The notes under the pieces were generated by a model. The model saw nothing but the letters and a program-made list of their open reading frames with translations. It had not been told where the DNA came from and did no database searches. A program made the position numbers and the translations under genes. A DNA stretch of 64,000 bases, from contig OZ316893.1 of assembly GCA_973895155.1 (NCBI GenBank), positions 9,610,001-9,674,000 on the forward strand, in the 5' to 3' direction. Positions 21,358-38,146 of the stretch are shown here, one piece after another. Position 1 is the stretch's first letter. Every line of letters starts with the position of its first letter. Origin of the DNA: Marsupella aquatica. Lineage: Eukaryota; Marchantiophyta.

Positions 21358-24300
21358 GGCTGATGGCTCTCAGCTCTTAGGCTCTTCCGGTCTGGGCGTA
21401 CTAGTATCCCACTCGAAAGATGTGGCAGGTGGACAGAAGCCGCACCCGAAGCCGCAGCAAAATTGTAGTGTCGGCTACAAGAGCACTCCACTACGTCCAA
21501 CAACAGCACTGCACAGCACACCCGACAGAAATAGAGAGCACTTCAGCCACAGCTTGTGCGCAGAGCACAGTGCGGGCGTGGAATGACGGCCCTCCATCAG
21601 CGCGTGCCAAACTGCAGCTCAGATCGACGTCAGGAATCGATCAAAGGATAGACGAGTCATGAGTGTATTGGCGCAATCTCCTAGAGAGAGACGAGGCCAG
21701 ACTCATCGGCAAAACTGCGAGGTGTAGAGTAGAGTACATTGCAGTACAGCACTCAGAACTAAAGGTAATATCTCATCAGATTACACAATTTATAGTTGGG
21801 TCAGAGCCGCAAGTCGACGAACTCTACTCTTCACGCATCCATGTGGGGTCCAACAAATGGACTCTACTGTCCAATTCACCTTTCCGCCCACGCTTCGTAC
21901 GTACTCTGTCCGAAGTACAACAAGATTGAAGCACTATTCCATAGAATTGAGGCGACAAGTTCAATATTTCAAATCAACAACTTCAATCAGACCATGTAAG
22001 GACAGACTAACTTCGAATTCCACGCTGAGTGGACTAGAAATCGTTTCCATGGCGACTTCTTCGCGCGGTAAATCCTGCAACCCTTAGAGCACCGCATATT
22101 TTTTCAATCATTTTAGAGTTGAGTCGAGAGAGGTGATGTCGATGCTCCAGGACCAACTGTGTCACTGGTTTTGAGGTTAACGTCGACATGGTTGAAGTGG
22201 TTCCATAAACTAGCCTGAATGCCCTTTGTATGGGATAATGTGTGGTCTGGGGTGGTTGTTACTAGCTTGTCACCAGAAATTGCGGGAAAACCTTACCTCA
22301 GCAGCAGCCAAGAAGCAGCTTTTCTGAGGTTTCTTGAAGCATGAGCATGGTTCATTTTTGAACCCCTTTAGAGACCTCCATTATTTAGGGAGTCTCAAAC
22401 CTCTTAGTTTGATCAAGGGAGTTTTCACGGACAAAAAAAGCTTGACATGAAAATGCTTGTCAACACACTCTTGACTACAGACCAAAACTGGTACTTTCAC
22501 ACATTTTTTTTTTGCTCACCAAATGGTTTGAGACACTTGATTATAGTAAGTAATTAGTGTCCATGGAAAGGTTACTTTCGGGCTTATGGGAATAAGTAAA
22601 TTGGTTCCACAGTGGTTACTGCATTTCATATACAAATTAATCTGTGGAACCCCCTTGTTCATCCAAGGAATGTGTGTGTGATAAAATGAAATCAATTTTC
22701 AACAAGGTGGTTACTGATGGTTTTCAATCTCCCGGTGGTCTTGGTGTGTGCTCATACAAAAGAGAACGATAGAGGAGATTGATCTGATTGAGATGAATTT
22801 TTTGGTTTATCAAACGAAAGGTTGAATGTGGAGGATTTAAATTTCTTTTACGGTTTTCGCTTACACATTGGAGAAATCGTGTTTCTATCAATCTAGATTG
22901 ATCGTTATAAGTTCCGTTGAGCATTACCACCACAAGACAGAGTGGAGGACAGCACTCAGCTGTTGGCAAAAGGACGCTTGCAATTGAAATAAAATTTTGC
23001 TGCCTATGAAAAATCTTGGCCAATGATTCAAGGAAACCCTCAAGAGATGTTGTTACTTGATCAGCCAGAACTGGCTTAGGTCCTAGTGCTCATAGTAAGA
23101 TCTATTGGCCCCTTGATCTGCATGAAAACATGGCTAGGATTAATGTGTCAAGTCAGATGTGACAGAATTTAGAACCTGGGCCCAGGTTGGTGGCCACTTT
23201 GGGTCCCATGGCCTGAATGATGTGATTCTTGATTTGGTTGTTTTGAGATGGTTCGTGACTTGCTCCTGACTGGGTGATTTTTGTCCCTGGTTGGTGCTCT
23301 GTGTTTGGAGGGTGCCCCCCTCCTCATTTTGGGCCCCCCTTGCAGGGCTATTTTTGGTTTTGAAAAACAAACTGACAGAATTTCACTCTTCCATTTAGAG
23401 TCTTTTCCAGTACCGATGGAAATCAGGAGTGAGAATGTCATAGTTGGCGTAAAGCAAAAACTGACAGTAGAAGGTACGGGAACAGTATCTTTAAGCACTT
23501 TTCTATTTTTTAAGAGAAGAAGTCTGTGTTCCAAATAAATTCAAAGAACTCCAACTTGGACACTGCTATATGCCAATCCACTTTGAAATGTTTTGTCTTA
23601 CTGAGAATTTTTTTCATATATTTTAATTTTAATGTGCCTTAACAAGGTGCACCACTTCTATAATTTAGACTTTAGATTACTTTGGCACCCCTCTAAGTGT
23701 TTTTATCTTCCTATGCTAGAGCTTTCATTCCCCACTACATTTAGTTTTGAACATAGTGCATTCACCCCCTTTAACATTGACTATTGAATTTCTGCTTTCT
23801 TCAATAAGTACTACTCAATTTTTATATGCTAAGATTAACGTTTTTATTGTCATTACCCAAGGCAAGGGAGTATCTTTTGTACCTTATTTGCACAATTTTT
23901 AATTGATTTGAGTATCATTAAAGCATGTGAGAATATGTACCTTATGGACACTATTTTTCAATACTTGTGCCACTTGTAATTTTCCTGGTCATTATGCAAC
24001 ATGTACTTTTATGTAGCATGTGTTATATTTTTCCCACTCAATCCTATCACATATTATGCAATATTCATTTATAAATCACTACAAGAAATGATTAAACATG
24101 TTCCAAGATGAACATGGTATATAATGCAAATTAAATTAGAGGGGTGCAAGAGACAAGAACCCCCAAGAGGCCAGAGAAAATGACAACCGGACACCACAAT
24201 TTCAGACAACCTATGTGCACTAACATGAAGAATACGCTAGTAATAAGCAGAGAGCTACCTCCAAATTGGGAATGCCAAATCTTTCAGGCTTCTTGTGCAA

Positions 24301-24770
24301 ATTTTCCCTTGTTTGCTAGGCAATTTGAGGCACTAGTTAAATCTAGTTTATGTTCCAGGAGAAGTCCTTCTGACCAAGCACATTTTAACACACACAAAAT
24401 GAGTATTTCTGGACAGATAGGTTACCTAAGTAGAAATAACATTTTAAAACCGCTTCATGGTAGTTTCGACATTCAATCAAAGAATCTTCTGATAGATTGC
24501 AATGCCATCAATTTGCATTGATGTATTGTCCGACGACATGCATTCTACTGTACTAATCATAGACCTAATTCCGGTCCCTGGTTCAAAACTTTAGGTGATT
24601 GGAAAAACATTTTACAATGCATCCTAGAGGAATTTTCCAAGTATTTGTTACAAAACACTGCTCAATCAGTGTCTATATTGTTTTGCAGTTAATCGAGAGC
24701 AAGTATTATGGCATTGAGTAAGTGAAGCCCAGATAGCCCACCATGTTGGACACCATGCTCCGGTGGACCA
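21358..24770. other. intergenic, mostly unrecognised
   Basis: The first few hundred bases are probably the promoter and leader of the minus-strand VOC gene. The rest is AT-rich with short frames. A CCCCCCTCCTC/GGGCCCCCC patch lies near 23310-23340. No protein or RNA gene is evident. Confidence 0.4.
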
Positions 24771-25144
24771 CATTTTGGTGGTCCATGGGAGTTCTGGGCT
24801 TATAACTTGATAATTATGAGTATTAAAATAAATTTGAGTTTTTCATTTGCAAGGCAACTAGAGAAAGAGGAGAGTGACATAGAAAACCACAAGGCAACCT
24901 AATATTTCATATTAACACAATAAAAATTAATCTGATTGAATTTACCCTTCCCTATGATAAATAATTCAACAAAAATGCCAAAATTTCACTCTCACTCTGA
25001 TGAACATGTAGCTTACCTACTCCTCTATCACACACTCAAAGCTTAACAAAAACATTCAAATATGAGCATCAAGTTATTTCTATTAAATTCAAATTTTGGG
25101 AAATGTGATCCATGGGGGTCTCAGAAGAAACTTTGTGGTCCTCG
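24771..25144 (+). repeat. dispersed repeat of about 400 bp, copy 1
   Basis: Matches 55335-55747 in the same orientation along its whole length, for example ACTTATAACTTGAT-like start, GCAAGGCAACTAGAGAA, CATATTAACACAATAAAAAT, GTAGCTTACCT and TTTTGGGAAATGTG-TCCATGGGGGTCTC. Both ends carry GTGGACCACA / TTGTGGTCC, so the ends are imperfect inverted repeats. It has no coding capacity, which suggests a non-autonomous DNA element. Confidence 0.75.
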
Positions 25145-25850
25145 AAGCATCATTTTCAATTTATTATGGCATTGAGTTATAATTTGAAAACAAGTTTTTT
25201 AAGAGTTTTCTTGGACTGCATTTAAAACTGATTGTGCATTTAAAACTGATTGTGTGATAGGTCACTTGAGTTAGAGAGTTATAGATGTAAATCTTGTGAC
25301 TAATTGTGCCGTGTTTCAAGTAATTTCCCTTAAAAATATATAGGTGTAGATATATTTTTAAAAAATTCTGGGATGCATAAGAGAGACTACGGGTAAGTCC
25401 AGCTCTCTCTGCATTTCACTCCAGCTCTGTGCATTTCACTTCACATTGTGTCGTGTCTTCGAGCATCGTCCCTGTGGTGGTCGAGTCGTGTTCGGCAAGT
25501 TAGTTAGTAAGCAGCTGACATCAAACCTCGGCCTAGAAGAAGTTCCACCCCGAGTGACTTCTTCTGAGAATGTGGCGGAGTTGCGTACGTCGTAGACCAC
25601 TTTCTTTCACATTCTTCTGAATCCTTTCTCAGAAATCAGAAAAAGGGAAAATCCAATCCGTTGTCGACTCTGTCAAATAGGATTCAAAGCAAGGGAATGA
25701 CATTGATGAACCTTTTGCGAACGAAATTGAGAGTCGATACTCGTCCGTGGGGATTCTTGACCTTCTTTTGAGCCAGTACTCTCTGAATTGTGACTTCTGG
25801 AGACCCTAGCTTCAGGCTGTAATTCTCAGTTGACGTCTGCTCAGGCATCC
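25145..25850. other. probable promoter and leader of the ITPK4-like gene
   Basis: No gene. An AT-rich inverted repeat (TTAAAAATATATA near 25332 facing TATATTTTTAA near 25353) lies in the first part, and composition becomes GC-richer towards the ATG at 25851, as in a 5' leader. Confidence 0.4.
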
Positions 25851-30237
<4,387 letters not shown>

Positions 30238-33200
30238 GATTTTGTGTATCCTCAATCAGAATGGATAATGCAGAGGGGTGCATCTGAGGTGTTTGCAATT
30301 CATTCTAGAGCTGCATCCACTACGATTGAAGGAGAATGTAGTGGTAGTGGGAGTGCGGGAGAGCTCAAATAAATTGCTCTTCGAATCCATGGGTTTGGAG
30401 TTACAGGTGAAACATCCCCAGGGTCTCAGAACTCCAAGCTGAAGCTTTAGATTTCAGGCAAAGAAAGACCGGTTTGGTAAGTGCAGATAGGCAGATACAG
30501 GTGTGTGCAAAATGCATATGTTTCCCATGAAATCTATCAATGCAAATCTTTGGATTCGTCAACAGTATACGTAGTTTCGCGATGAGAAGTTGGAGCAACA
30601 AGAAGTCTCTAATTAACAGCAAATCAACTATACTGCACTGTTGAAGTCGTAAATGACCAAGTCTGTGAGTAGATTTTTCATTATTAAATCGTCTTGGATT
30701 TGCTCAAATTTCTCTAGGAGTGGAACGGTGAAAAATAGTTTGTACAAAGTCTTGACATGAGATTGATTTTTCCTTCAAAAACCTTTTCTTCCAACATTTA
30801 TCTATCTGAGCTTTGTAGTATGATTACTGCACTAAAAGTCTTCACTGCCATAGGGGGCTCTTTGGACGTTATGTAAGATTTGATGAAAAAAATGTTGTTA
30901 CTTGAATGGCATACATTATTCCTGAATATCGTTGGGGTTTGACACGAAACATTTGAAAGGCTTAAACCTAAGGAATATCACTAGCTTAGGGTTGTTTGCG
31001 TGCCTGGGCTATCTTACCGAACACAACCTTTCTCGAAGAAATTCAACTTCCAACAGCGTAGAGCAAATGGTGCTTGTGACGCATCAGGCAACCGAAGTGC
31101 CCTGAATATGTTTAGGCAGACTTACCATTTGAATACCCTGGCCTTCTGCTTGGTGGAAAATTGCAGGCCTTAGCATCAAATACATGCTGAAATGAATTCG
31201 TTTTAGTCTTTTATCAAACCCAATGTGGCAGCCCGTAAACACGTTATTTCATAGTGGAAGATGTTGCTAAAGCGAGCAACGAAAAAAGGAAAGAAACGGT
31301 CCAACTACTACAATCATAGGCTCAAACTTTTTGCCCAAGGTGGTTGAAGCCGAGCATTCCCGGTGACCTGTACACATCTCGTGCCCGGATGGATTCCGTC
31401 CATCCGCATGGCATCATCAGGGACGCGCATCTCATGAGTTCCTCAGTACAATCCTGTCTAAGGTTTTATGTTTTCTTTTAGTTTTAAAGCTGTCTGAAAT
31501 TACAGTACAATCATCGTCGAGCATTGACATGTCATCGACTGACAAAGGAACACTGTAGGATGGTACGCCTAAGATGTGGGCGAAACATGAATGAGATCAC
31601 ATGTGTTATTATATCCTAGACTGGTATCATGGACATGGCTATACAGAAGAGATTTACTTGATGGGCCTGACAAACTATTACATGATGAGGCCATGATGCA
31701 AACGTTAACTTCATGGCGGACCTGCTTATGAAAATCTCTTCATGGGTTCCACTGCCGATTCGGTCGCCTGTATTCCTGTTTCGAGCTTGTTCCAACTTTC
31801 AATCTGGGTCTGACTTGGTTAAGGCCCAGGAAAAGATGTGTAAAATAAATACAGCAGATATGTAATCTAAGCAACCAAAGTACGAATGATCAAGACAAGG
31901 AGGCATTTCCCCCCAAAATCCGAAGTGAATATTTAAGAGATCACTGACTGCACTGTATTACATTATTGAGCAGGGCATAATTAATGTTTTCATTTACCTC
32001 TGTATTGAGTATCTATTGTTGTTTGCCCACAAATGCAAAAATCACCTACCCTCAAATCGGAATGAAGAGAATGTCAAGTGAAAATTGTTTTTGTGAAGGG
32101 CCCTCATGAAGTACATATGTGGACATTGACAGGACTCACAGATGTAGCAAGTTTGTCATAATATTATATGTACACACATCATTGTCAGATTGACATGCTG
32201 GATGCTCTTTGATATGTAAACAATCAGTATGACATGCTCATCTTGGATCTATTCATTGATATTCAATTTGTTAGTATGTGGAAAGAAATATATATATTTG
32301 TATATTAAATTGACAAACATTTTGGATATTAATATATCTTCTGTATTAGATACATAGATAAATAATGTAGATAGAATGTCAATATCATATACCCAATGTT
32401 TAGATCAACATGATTGATTTGGTGTCATAGAAATTGAATATGGTCATGTTAGATGAGATGTCAATATTTCATGAACTAAGTTGGATCAGCTCAATTCAGA
32501 CTATGGGATGATGTTTTGGGATGATATAAAATATCACGGAGAAGCCTAGTCTTGTTGTGACCAAAGGGCGTTTCGGTCATGAAAGCATGAGATTTAAGCG
32601 GGGATTTAAGTATACAAAAGAGTAACATGTCTTATCAGGCTTTGCTTTGCAAAACCAAACTATGCTACTTTGCTCTATTTTCAGCTTGTCTGCATTGTGG
32701 TCATGATATAGGAGACTACCTGAAAACTTACGTGTAGCCACAGGAAGGGCTGAAGGGCGCCCTCTACCCATGCCACCATGCCCCCATGCCCGCCCCTACT
32801 TACAAACAAATCTAAAATCAAAAGCTAGCCTTTTGTTGCCATACTCTATGTTTTAGCTCATGCACAGCTAGTTCACTTGAATTGGGAGTCTTTAAACACT
32901 ATAATACAGTATGCAATCCCTTCCCTTCTTTCTCATTGTCTGTTTAAATGTCATTATGATTGGAAGTCTCCTGGCAGTTTGATTATGGTGACAATTTTTC
33001 CTAAACATGAGATGTGAACCATTGTGCTACTCCTTGGAGCTTACATATTCATTGAAATCTCATTGCAAGGCAGATTCACGATGGCATGCATTGTTGCATT
33101 GCCTGGCCCCCGGCCTGGCCATCTCATTTATGCATGACAACACTTGCACATAATATCATGTAATATTCATATATGATACTGTGGGTTGGCATCCACTTAA

Positions 33201-33539
33201 GAAAACATTCTATAATTGTTAGATATTGCTCTAGTCTTGTGACTCATGAGCTAATCATAGTTAGTCTAACTCGGGTTAGGACTTAGCTAATGTTAGCGGT
33301 ATTGCTGGTGTGCATATAGCCAGGGCTGATGCCAGACCCTGGTGGAACTTAGGCTCATTGTTACGGAGCTGGTTGAGAGATAGGGAGAGCTTGTGCTGTG
33401 GATGCTTAGTATGGCCGGTCGGCCTAGAGTGCAGTAAAGCTCTTGTGTGTTCCCATGGACATAGCCTCATGTGAAGGTGAACCACGTATCTCTCTGTGTC
33501 GACTATTGTACGTTGGATGGTTCATGGGCTTGCTGTTAA
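30238..33539. other. 3' flank of the ITPK4-like gene and intergenic DNA
   Basis: AATAAA at 30368-30373 may be the polyadenylation signal of the kinase gene. The remainder is AT-rich with ATATAT runs around 32290-32400 and no supported gene. Confidence 0.4.
30368..30373 (+). terminator. candidate polyadenylation signal of the ITPK4-like gene
   Basis: AATAAA about 130 bp after the stop codon at 30235-30237. Confidence 0.45.
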
Positions 33540-34340
33540 TTATGAATGTCGTCTATGCTCAACAATAATTGCATATTGTGTAAGAAACACTTCTGTTGAC
33601 TATCACTTACTATTGATAATACCCAACATGGACAACACTCCCAGTGAATATCACTTACTGTTAATAATCATGAGCAAAAACACTTCTGCTGAATATCACT
33701 TCCTATTGATTATACCCACAGACTGTGGACAACATTTCAGCTTATTAATATCCTCGTTAATCTCACTACACTTTGGCTTAATATGACTTACTTTTGATAA
33801 TATTTTCCCACAACACTTCAGCTGACTCTCACTTACTATTGATAATACCCAACGTGTACAACACTCTGGTTTCATATCACTACACTTTGGCTTGATGTCA
33901 CTTACTTTTGATAAAAATGTCCCACAACACTTCTGCTGACTATTACTTACTTTTGATAATACCATAATATTGTGGGACAACACTTCTACTAAACATCACT
34001 TACTATTGATGACACACGGGTGGACAACACTTGGTTTAATGTCACTTACTATTGATAATATTGTGACATGGTGCACAGGCTAGTGTTTCTCACTTTGGAG
34101 AGGCAAATTGGAAAAGATTCATCATAAGGTGCGGTAGAACTTCTACTGAATATCACTTACTATTGATAACATTGTGTGACAACACTTCTATTGAATATCA
34201 AGTACTATACCGCACGTGTACAACACTTTGGCTTAATATCAGTATAATACACTTTGGCTTAATATCATTATAATACACTTTGGCTTAGTATCAATCACTT
34301 ACTATTGAAAGTACAGGCCGTTGACAACACTCCCTTAATA
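33540..34340. repeat. degenerate tandem array, units about 40-80 bp
   Basis: About a dozen units share the order (GAC)AACACTTCTGCTGAATAT, CACTTACTATTGATAAT and a variable linker. Several units instead carry CACTTTGGCTTAATATCA. Spacing varies from about 40 to 80 bp. Frames through it are short and unconvincing. Confidence 0.8.
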
Positions 34341-34349
34341 TTCCTAATA

Positions 34350-34818
34350 AATAGGATGAGAAACTAGAGTTGGGGCCTGGTCTTTTAGAGTGAAGCCTCT
34401 AGACTTGACTCTAGGGTCCCACCAGAACTTATGTGGATGAAGAGAACCATGGGATATTATACATGTCAAAATAATTTTGTCATAGTTTCTATTAATATTG
34501 ACAGAAAGGGCATTCAAGCTAGACAGTACTATTGAAAAATATTTGGCCATGGTGCAAGGGCTAGTGTTTCTCACTTTGGAGTGATTTTGTCATAGTTTCT
34601 ATGAACATTCAAAGAATGGGCATTCAAGCTCGTATGACTTACTAATACTATTGAGAAAGTTGTGGCATGGTGCAGGGGCTAGTGTTTCTCACTTTGTAGT
34701 GATTTTGTCATAGTTTCTATGAACATTCAACGAATGTGCATTCAAGCTCGTATCACTTACTATTAATGTTGATGAAGTTGTGGCATGGTGCAGGGGCCAA
34801 TGTTTCTGACTCTGGAGG
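34350..34818. repeat. dispersed repeat with about three internal 110-118 bp copies
   Basis: Units starting at 34474, 34584 and 34702 share ATTTTGTCATAGTTTCTATG, GGGCATTCAAGCT and GGTGCAGGGGCTAGTGTTT. A partial copy of the last block appears at 34073-34117. The leader at 34371-34470 (TAGAGTGAAGCCTCTAGACT, then CTTATGTGGATGAAGAGAA) recurs near 47860 and in part near 58738, so this is a dispersed family. Confidence 0.75.
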
Positions 34819-37800
34819 GGGAATTGGGAAAAACATTAACCGTACCTGATACGGTGTGTGACACGACGAGTAGACTGTGGTGCGGTCCGAACTTTCCACA
34901 CAGTCGTGTCAATCATGAGTCTGCGCCCCTACCTACCCCATCAAGTCGTAATCTCTCCTCTACGCCCCAATTTGAAAGTTCGTTAGAATAGTCGTCGACG
35001 CCCACCAACGTACCTCCTCTTCGCCATGAAGGGCCGGAGCGAGACCCATTAATACTGTCTCTGGCTTTTCCAAGTCAGATATCAATTGCTTGATTATTGT
35101 CTCCGCTGCTCTTCTTGCCACATTTCATATCTACTGTGATTGTGTGAACTTACTTAATTATTGATTTCGTCTTCTGTTCGTAGTTCAACCTCGTGATGCG
35201 TTCATTGGATGAACGGGCACTGAATCGCGTGATTTGCGTCTCCTGATGAACCAAGAGGAGATGGTTTTCAATCGGTGATTCATACGTCAGGTATTGCAGG
35301 ATCATCGATCGATGTAGATCGAAGCCGCCTTCAATTCTCTGTCTACTGAGAATTATTTTATAGCGTCAGCGTCTCTGGCGGATCGGATTGGTCGGAGATG
35401 TCGAGGCCGCATACAGTCTATAAATTTGTCGGTGAGTTTCGAGTACAGTTAGCGTTGGTGAATTCCAATGTGACCGGGTTTGCAGTTTCCATAACCAGCC
35501 CAAAACAGCGACGCGGCATGAAGAGGAGAGAGTGCGGTGCGCTGAGTACAACAATATTCAAGCGATGCCGAAGATGGATGCAGTACGGGAAGATTTCCTG
35601 TAGTCGAGATGGAAGAAGCGACTTGGAGGGAGTAGATTGTAGACGACCTTGGTAATAATCCTACCTTCCAAGCTTGTATTGATCCATTCGCCATAGCTGC
35701 GTGTACTATTGATCATTCGTTCAGATCAAATAATACATCTTCCCAAGCAAAGGAAAAACTCATTATTGTCTACGACCCAATGGATGAAGACAGGCACTCC
35801 AATCAATAACCAGAGAAAAGAAAACTCACGGCCCAAGAGTACAACAAGATCTGTCCAATGTGAGATCTAGGAGAGGACAAAGAGGACCTGCAGTAGAGTG
35901 ATCCTCGAGTACTTGCACTACAGTACAGACCTAATTCGTCGTTTGGGGAATTCCTTGAAAGGCTTTTGTTTCATTCTGAGTTGACACACGTTCTTTTCCT
36001 TAGTAGGTCACACAGAATTGCACGATCAGGAATTTTTTCTTCTTCGCTTTACAAAGCGTTTAATTTGCAGAATCCGTTTCATTATTGTAAGTACGAATTC
36101 CAGATCATGAACTGTTATGAGTTGGTCGGAGCGAACCATTTGAAATGATCTTTCCCAGTCAAAGAGACTGATTCATGCATCCGCCCTTTGCTTACTAGCA
36201 AGTCGGGGTACAGTATGGAACCATAACATTCCAGACAAAACGTTCCTACTCAGCTGTCGTTAGAACCGCCTCAATGTTATTAGAATGCAATACTCATATG
36301 GTCTCAATTAACGCGGTTGGCAAGGTTGACTCTGTGGGGTGGAGGCTGGAAATTAATAGCCTAGACAAAAGGCACTGATCAAGGTCATGGAATGTGAAAT
36401 TAGCGAGAAGGTATTTTCTCCTAGTACTTGACAAATAATAGATCAGTCTACCAATTGATCACACAGAAGGTGATCACTAAGAGGATTCTTAAAAGTAAAT
36501 ATGAAGCTGCAGAGGGGAAAATAGGAATCGAAGTACGGTATTACATGTGTTGCCGTAGACATCAATGAAATTCCCAATAACGATTTGTAACGAAGGCGTG
36601 ACAAAATTCTACAGCTTAGATTGTATTCTCTAGAATTGGCTTGGCCAAGAACGAATTGCCCGTTGAGGTCGATCATACCGATTACCGAAACTTTAAAGTG
36701 GTATATATAATACAGTAGAGGCGTGTTTTACACTCAATTTGAGTTTGGTGGGACTGTACCAGGACTTCTGCTTCAATGCAATTCGCTGCGCACTGTAGTT
36801 TCCAGGAATATGACGTAGCCGCCCATACTGTTGGTACTGAAGACAAGACTGTTGGCGACTAGCCTCGCGCTAGAGCGTTGTTTGCTAACTTGCCGCCGCG
36901 TCGACCGTGGAAAAATGAGGTCCTGAACTGGATCGAAGCTCTGCGGTAGGGCCGATTTGCGTCGAACTGTTGACAGAAGTTCTCTGAGGCGACGGACCGA
37001 GCAAATGCCAACCATCCATGAAATCAGTATAATTCGTGACTGCACGTACGAATGCTCCAGATGGTACAGTAGATCGAGGACGGTGGGGGCATGCATGAGC
37101 GATGGAAAGACTCAATCGATTCCCCCGCACCGAAGGCTGATCGACCAGCGCCAGAAGCGACTAGCTAGTGATCGACGGAGAGAGCATATATTGCGAGACT
37201 GAAATGCAAGTTCATCTGAACACTCCTATGAAAATTAATAACGTACTCAAGATCTGAAAGGCCATAGCTTCGCAAACGGTCTCTATATAGAATAACTTTA
37301 GCGGGGATTTCCGTGACGATTGAAAGGGATTGACCGAGCTAGTAAGTGCTTTTTACTCCCGAAGCTGTCTCTCCGGCTCCTGGCTATCAAACAAGGTCTT
37401 CAAGTCGGCGATTCCATACTTCTAAGCTATGGAATTTTGAGGACGGATTGTATGTTTGCACTCCTTTCTGAGATTTTGACGTGGGCTGGTTCATCTTTAT
37501 CGAATTGACTTAAACGGGGCCTCATCGCAGTGAGCCGTCTGCCATAGTCGATCATTCTGGCTTGTTTTAGTCAATGGATGTAAGTGAGAAGAGATAGTGA
37601 TGTAGTTCGAAGTGGTGCGATGTCGGAATCTGGATGAAGCGAGAGCGAGGTGCCCAGATTATTCTTTAGTTCACTTCTGCAGCGACTTCTTTCAATACAA
37701 TCGATCGATTAGAGAGCAAACTCAAGATCGCATCGGTACGCTTTATTGGGATGCGGAAAGAACAAGCGGCGGAGCCATGCATTTTGCCCATCTACAGTAC

Positions 37801-38146
37801 GAATAACTTGGGATTCAGATACGGGCAAGAGCGAGATGCCCAGATCATTATTATCCTTTCAATGCGCGCGACTTCCAATCGATCTTCACGATCACTTAGA
37901 AGTTTCATTATTATATCAAACTATCGTGACAAAGAATATGGATTCAGATCAACGAAGAAATGGATCTGGGCCAAAATTTTAACAGCTTGCTTTAATTCAA
38001 TCTGATCACAGACGCATATGATCTGCCGAAGGACGATTACAAACGGTAATTTGAGGTCATCAAACATCAAGTGTACTCCACTGCCGAATGATTTGTACTG
38101 TACATATGTATAATTGCACAACTAGACACTGCAATTGAAGCGCTAG
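34819..38146. other. intergenic, no supported gene
   Basis: Short frames only (up to about 107 codons), on both strands, with no recognised domain. The end next to 38146 is probably the 3' untranslated region of the minus-strand gene. Confidence 0.4.

Noticed and set aside
24144-24521. 125-codon plus-strand frame
   Set aside because: AT-rich, no family resemblance, no splice context and no supporting signals.
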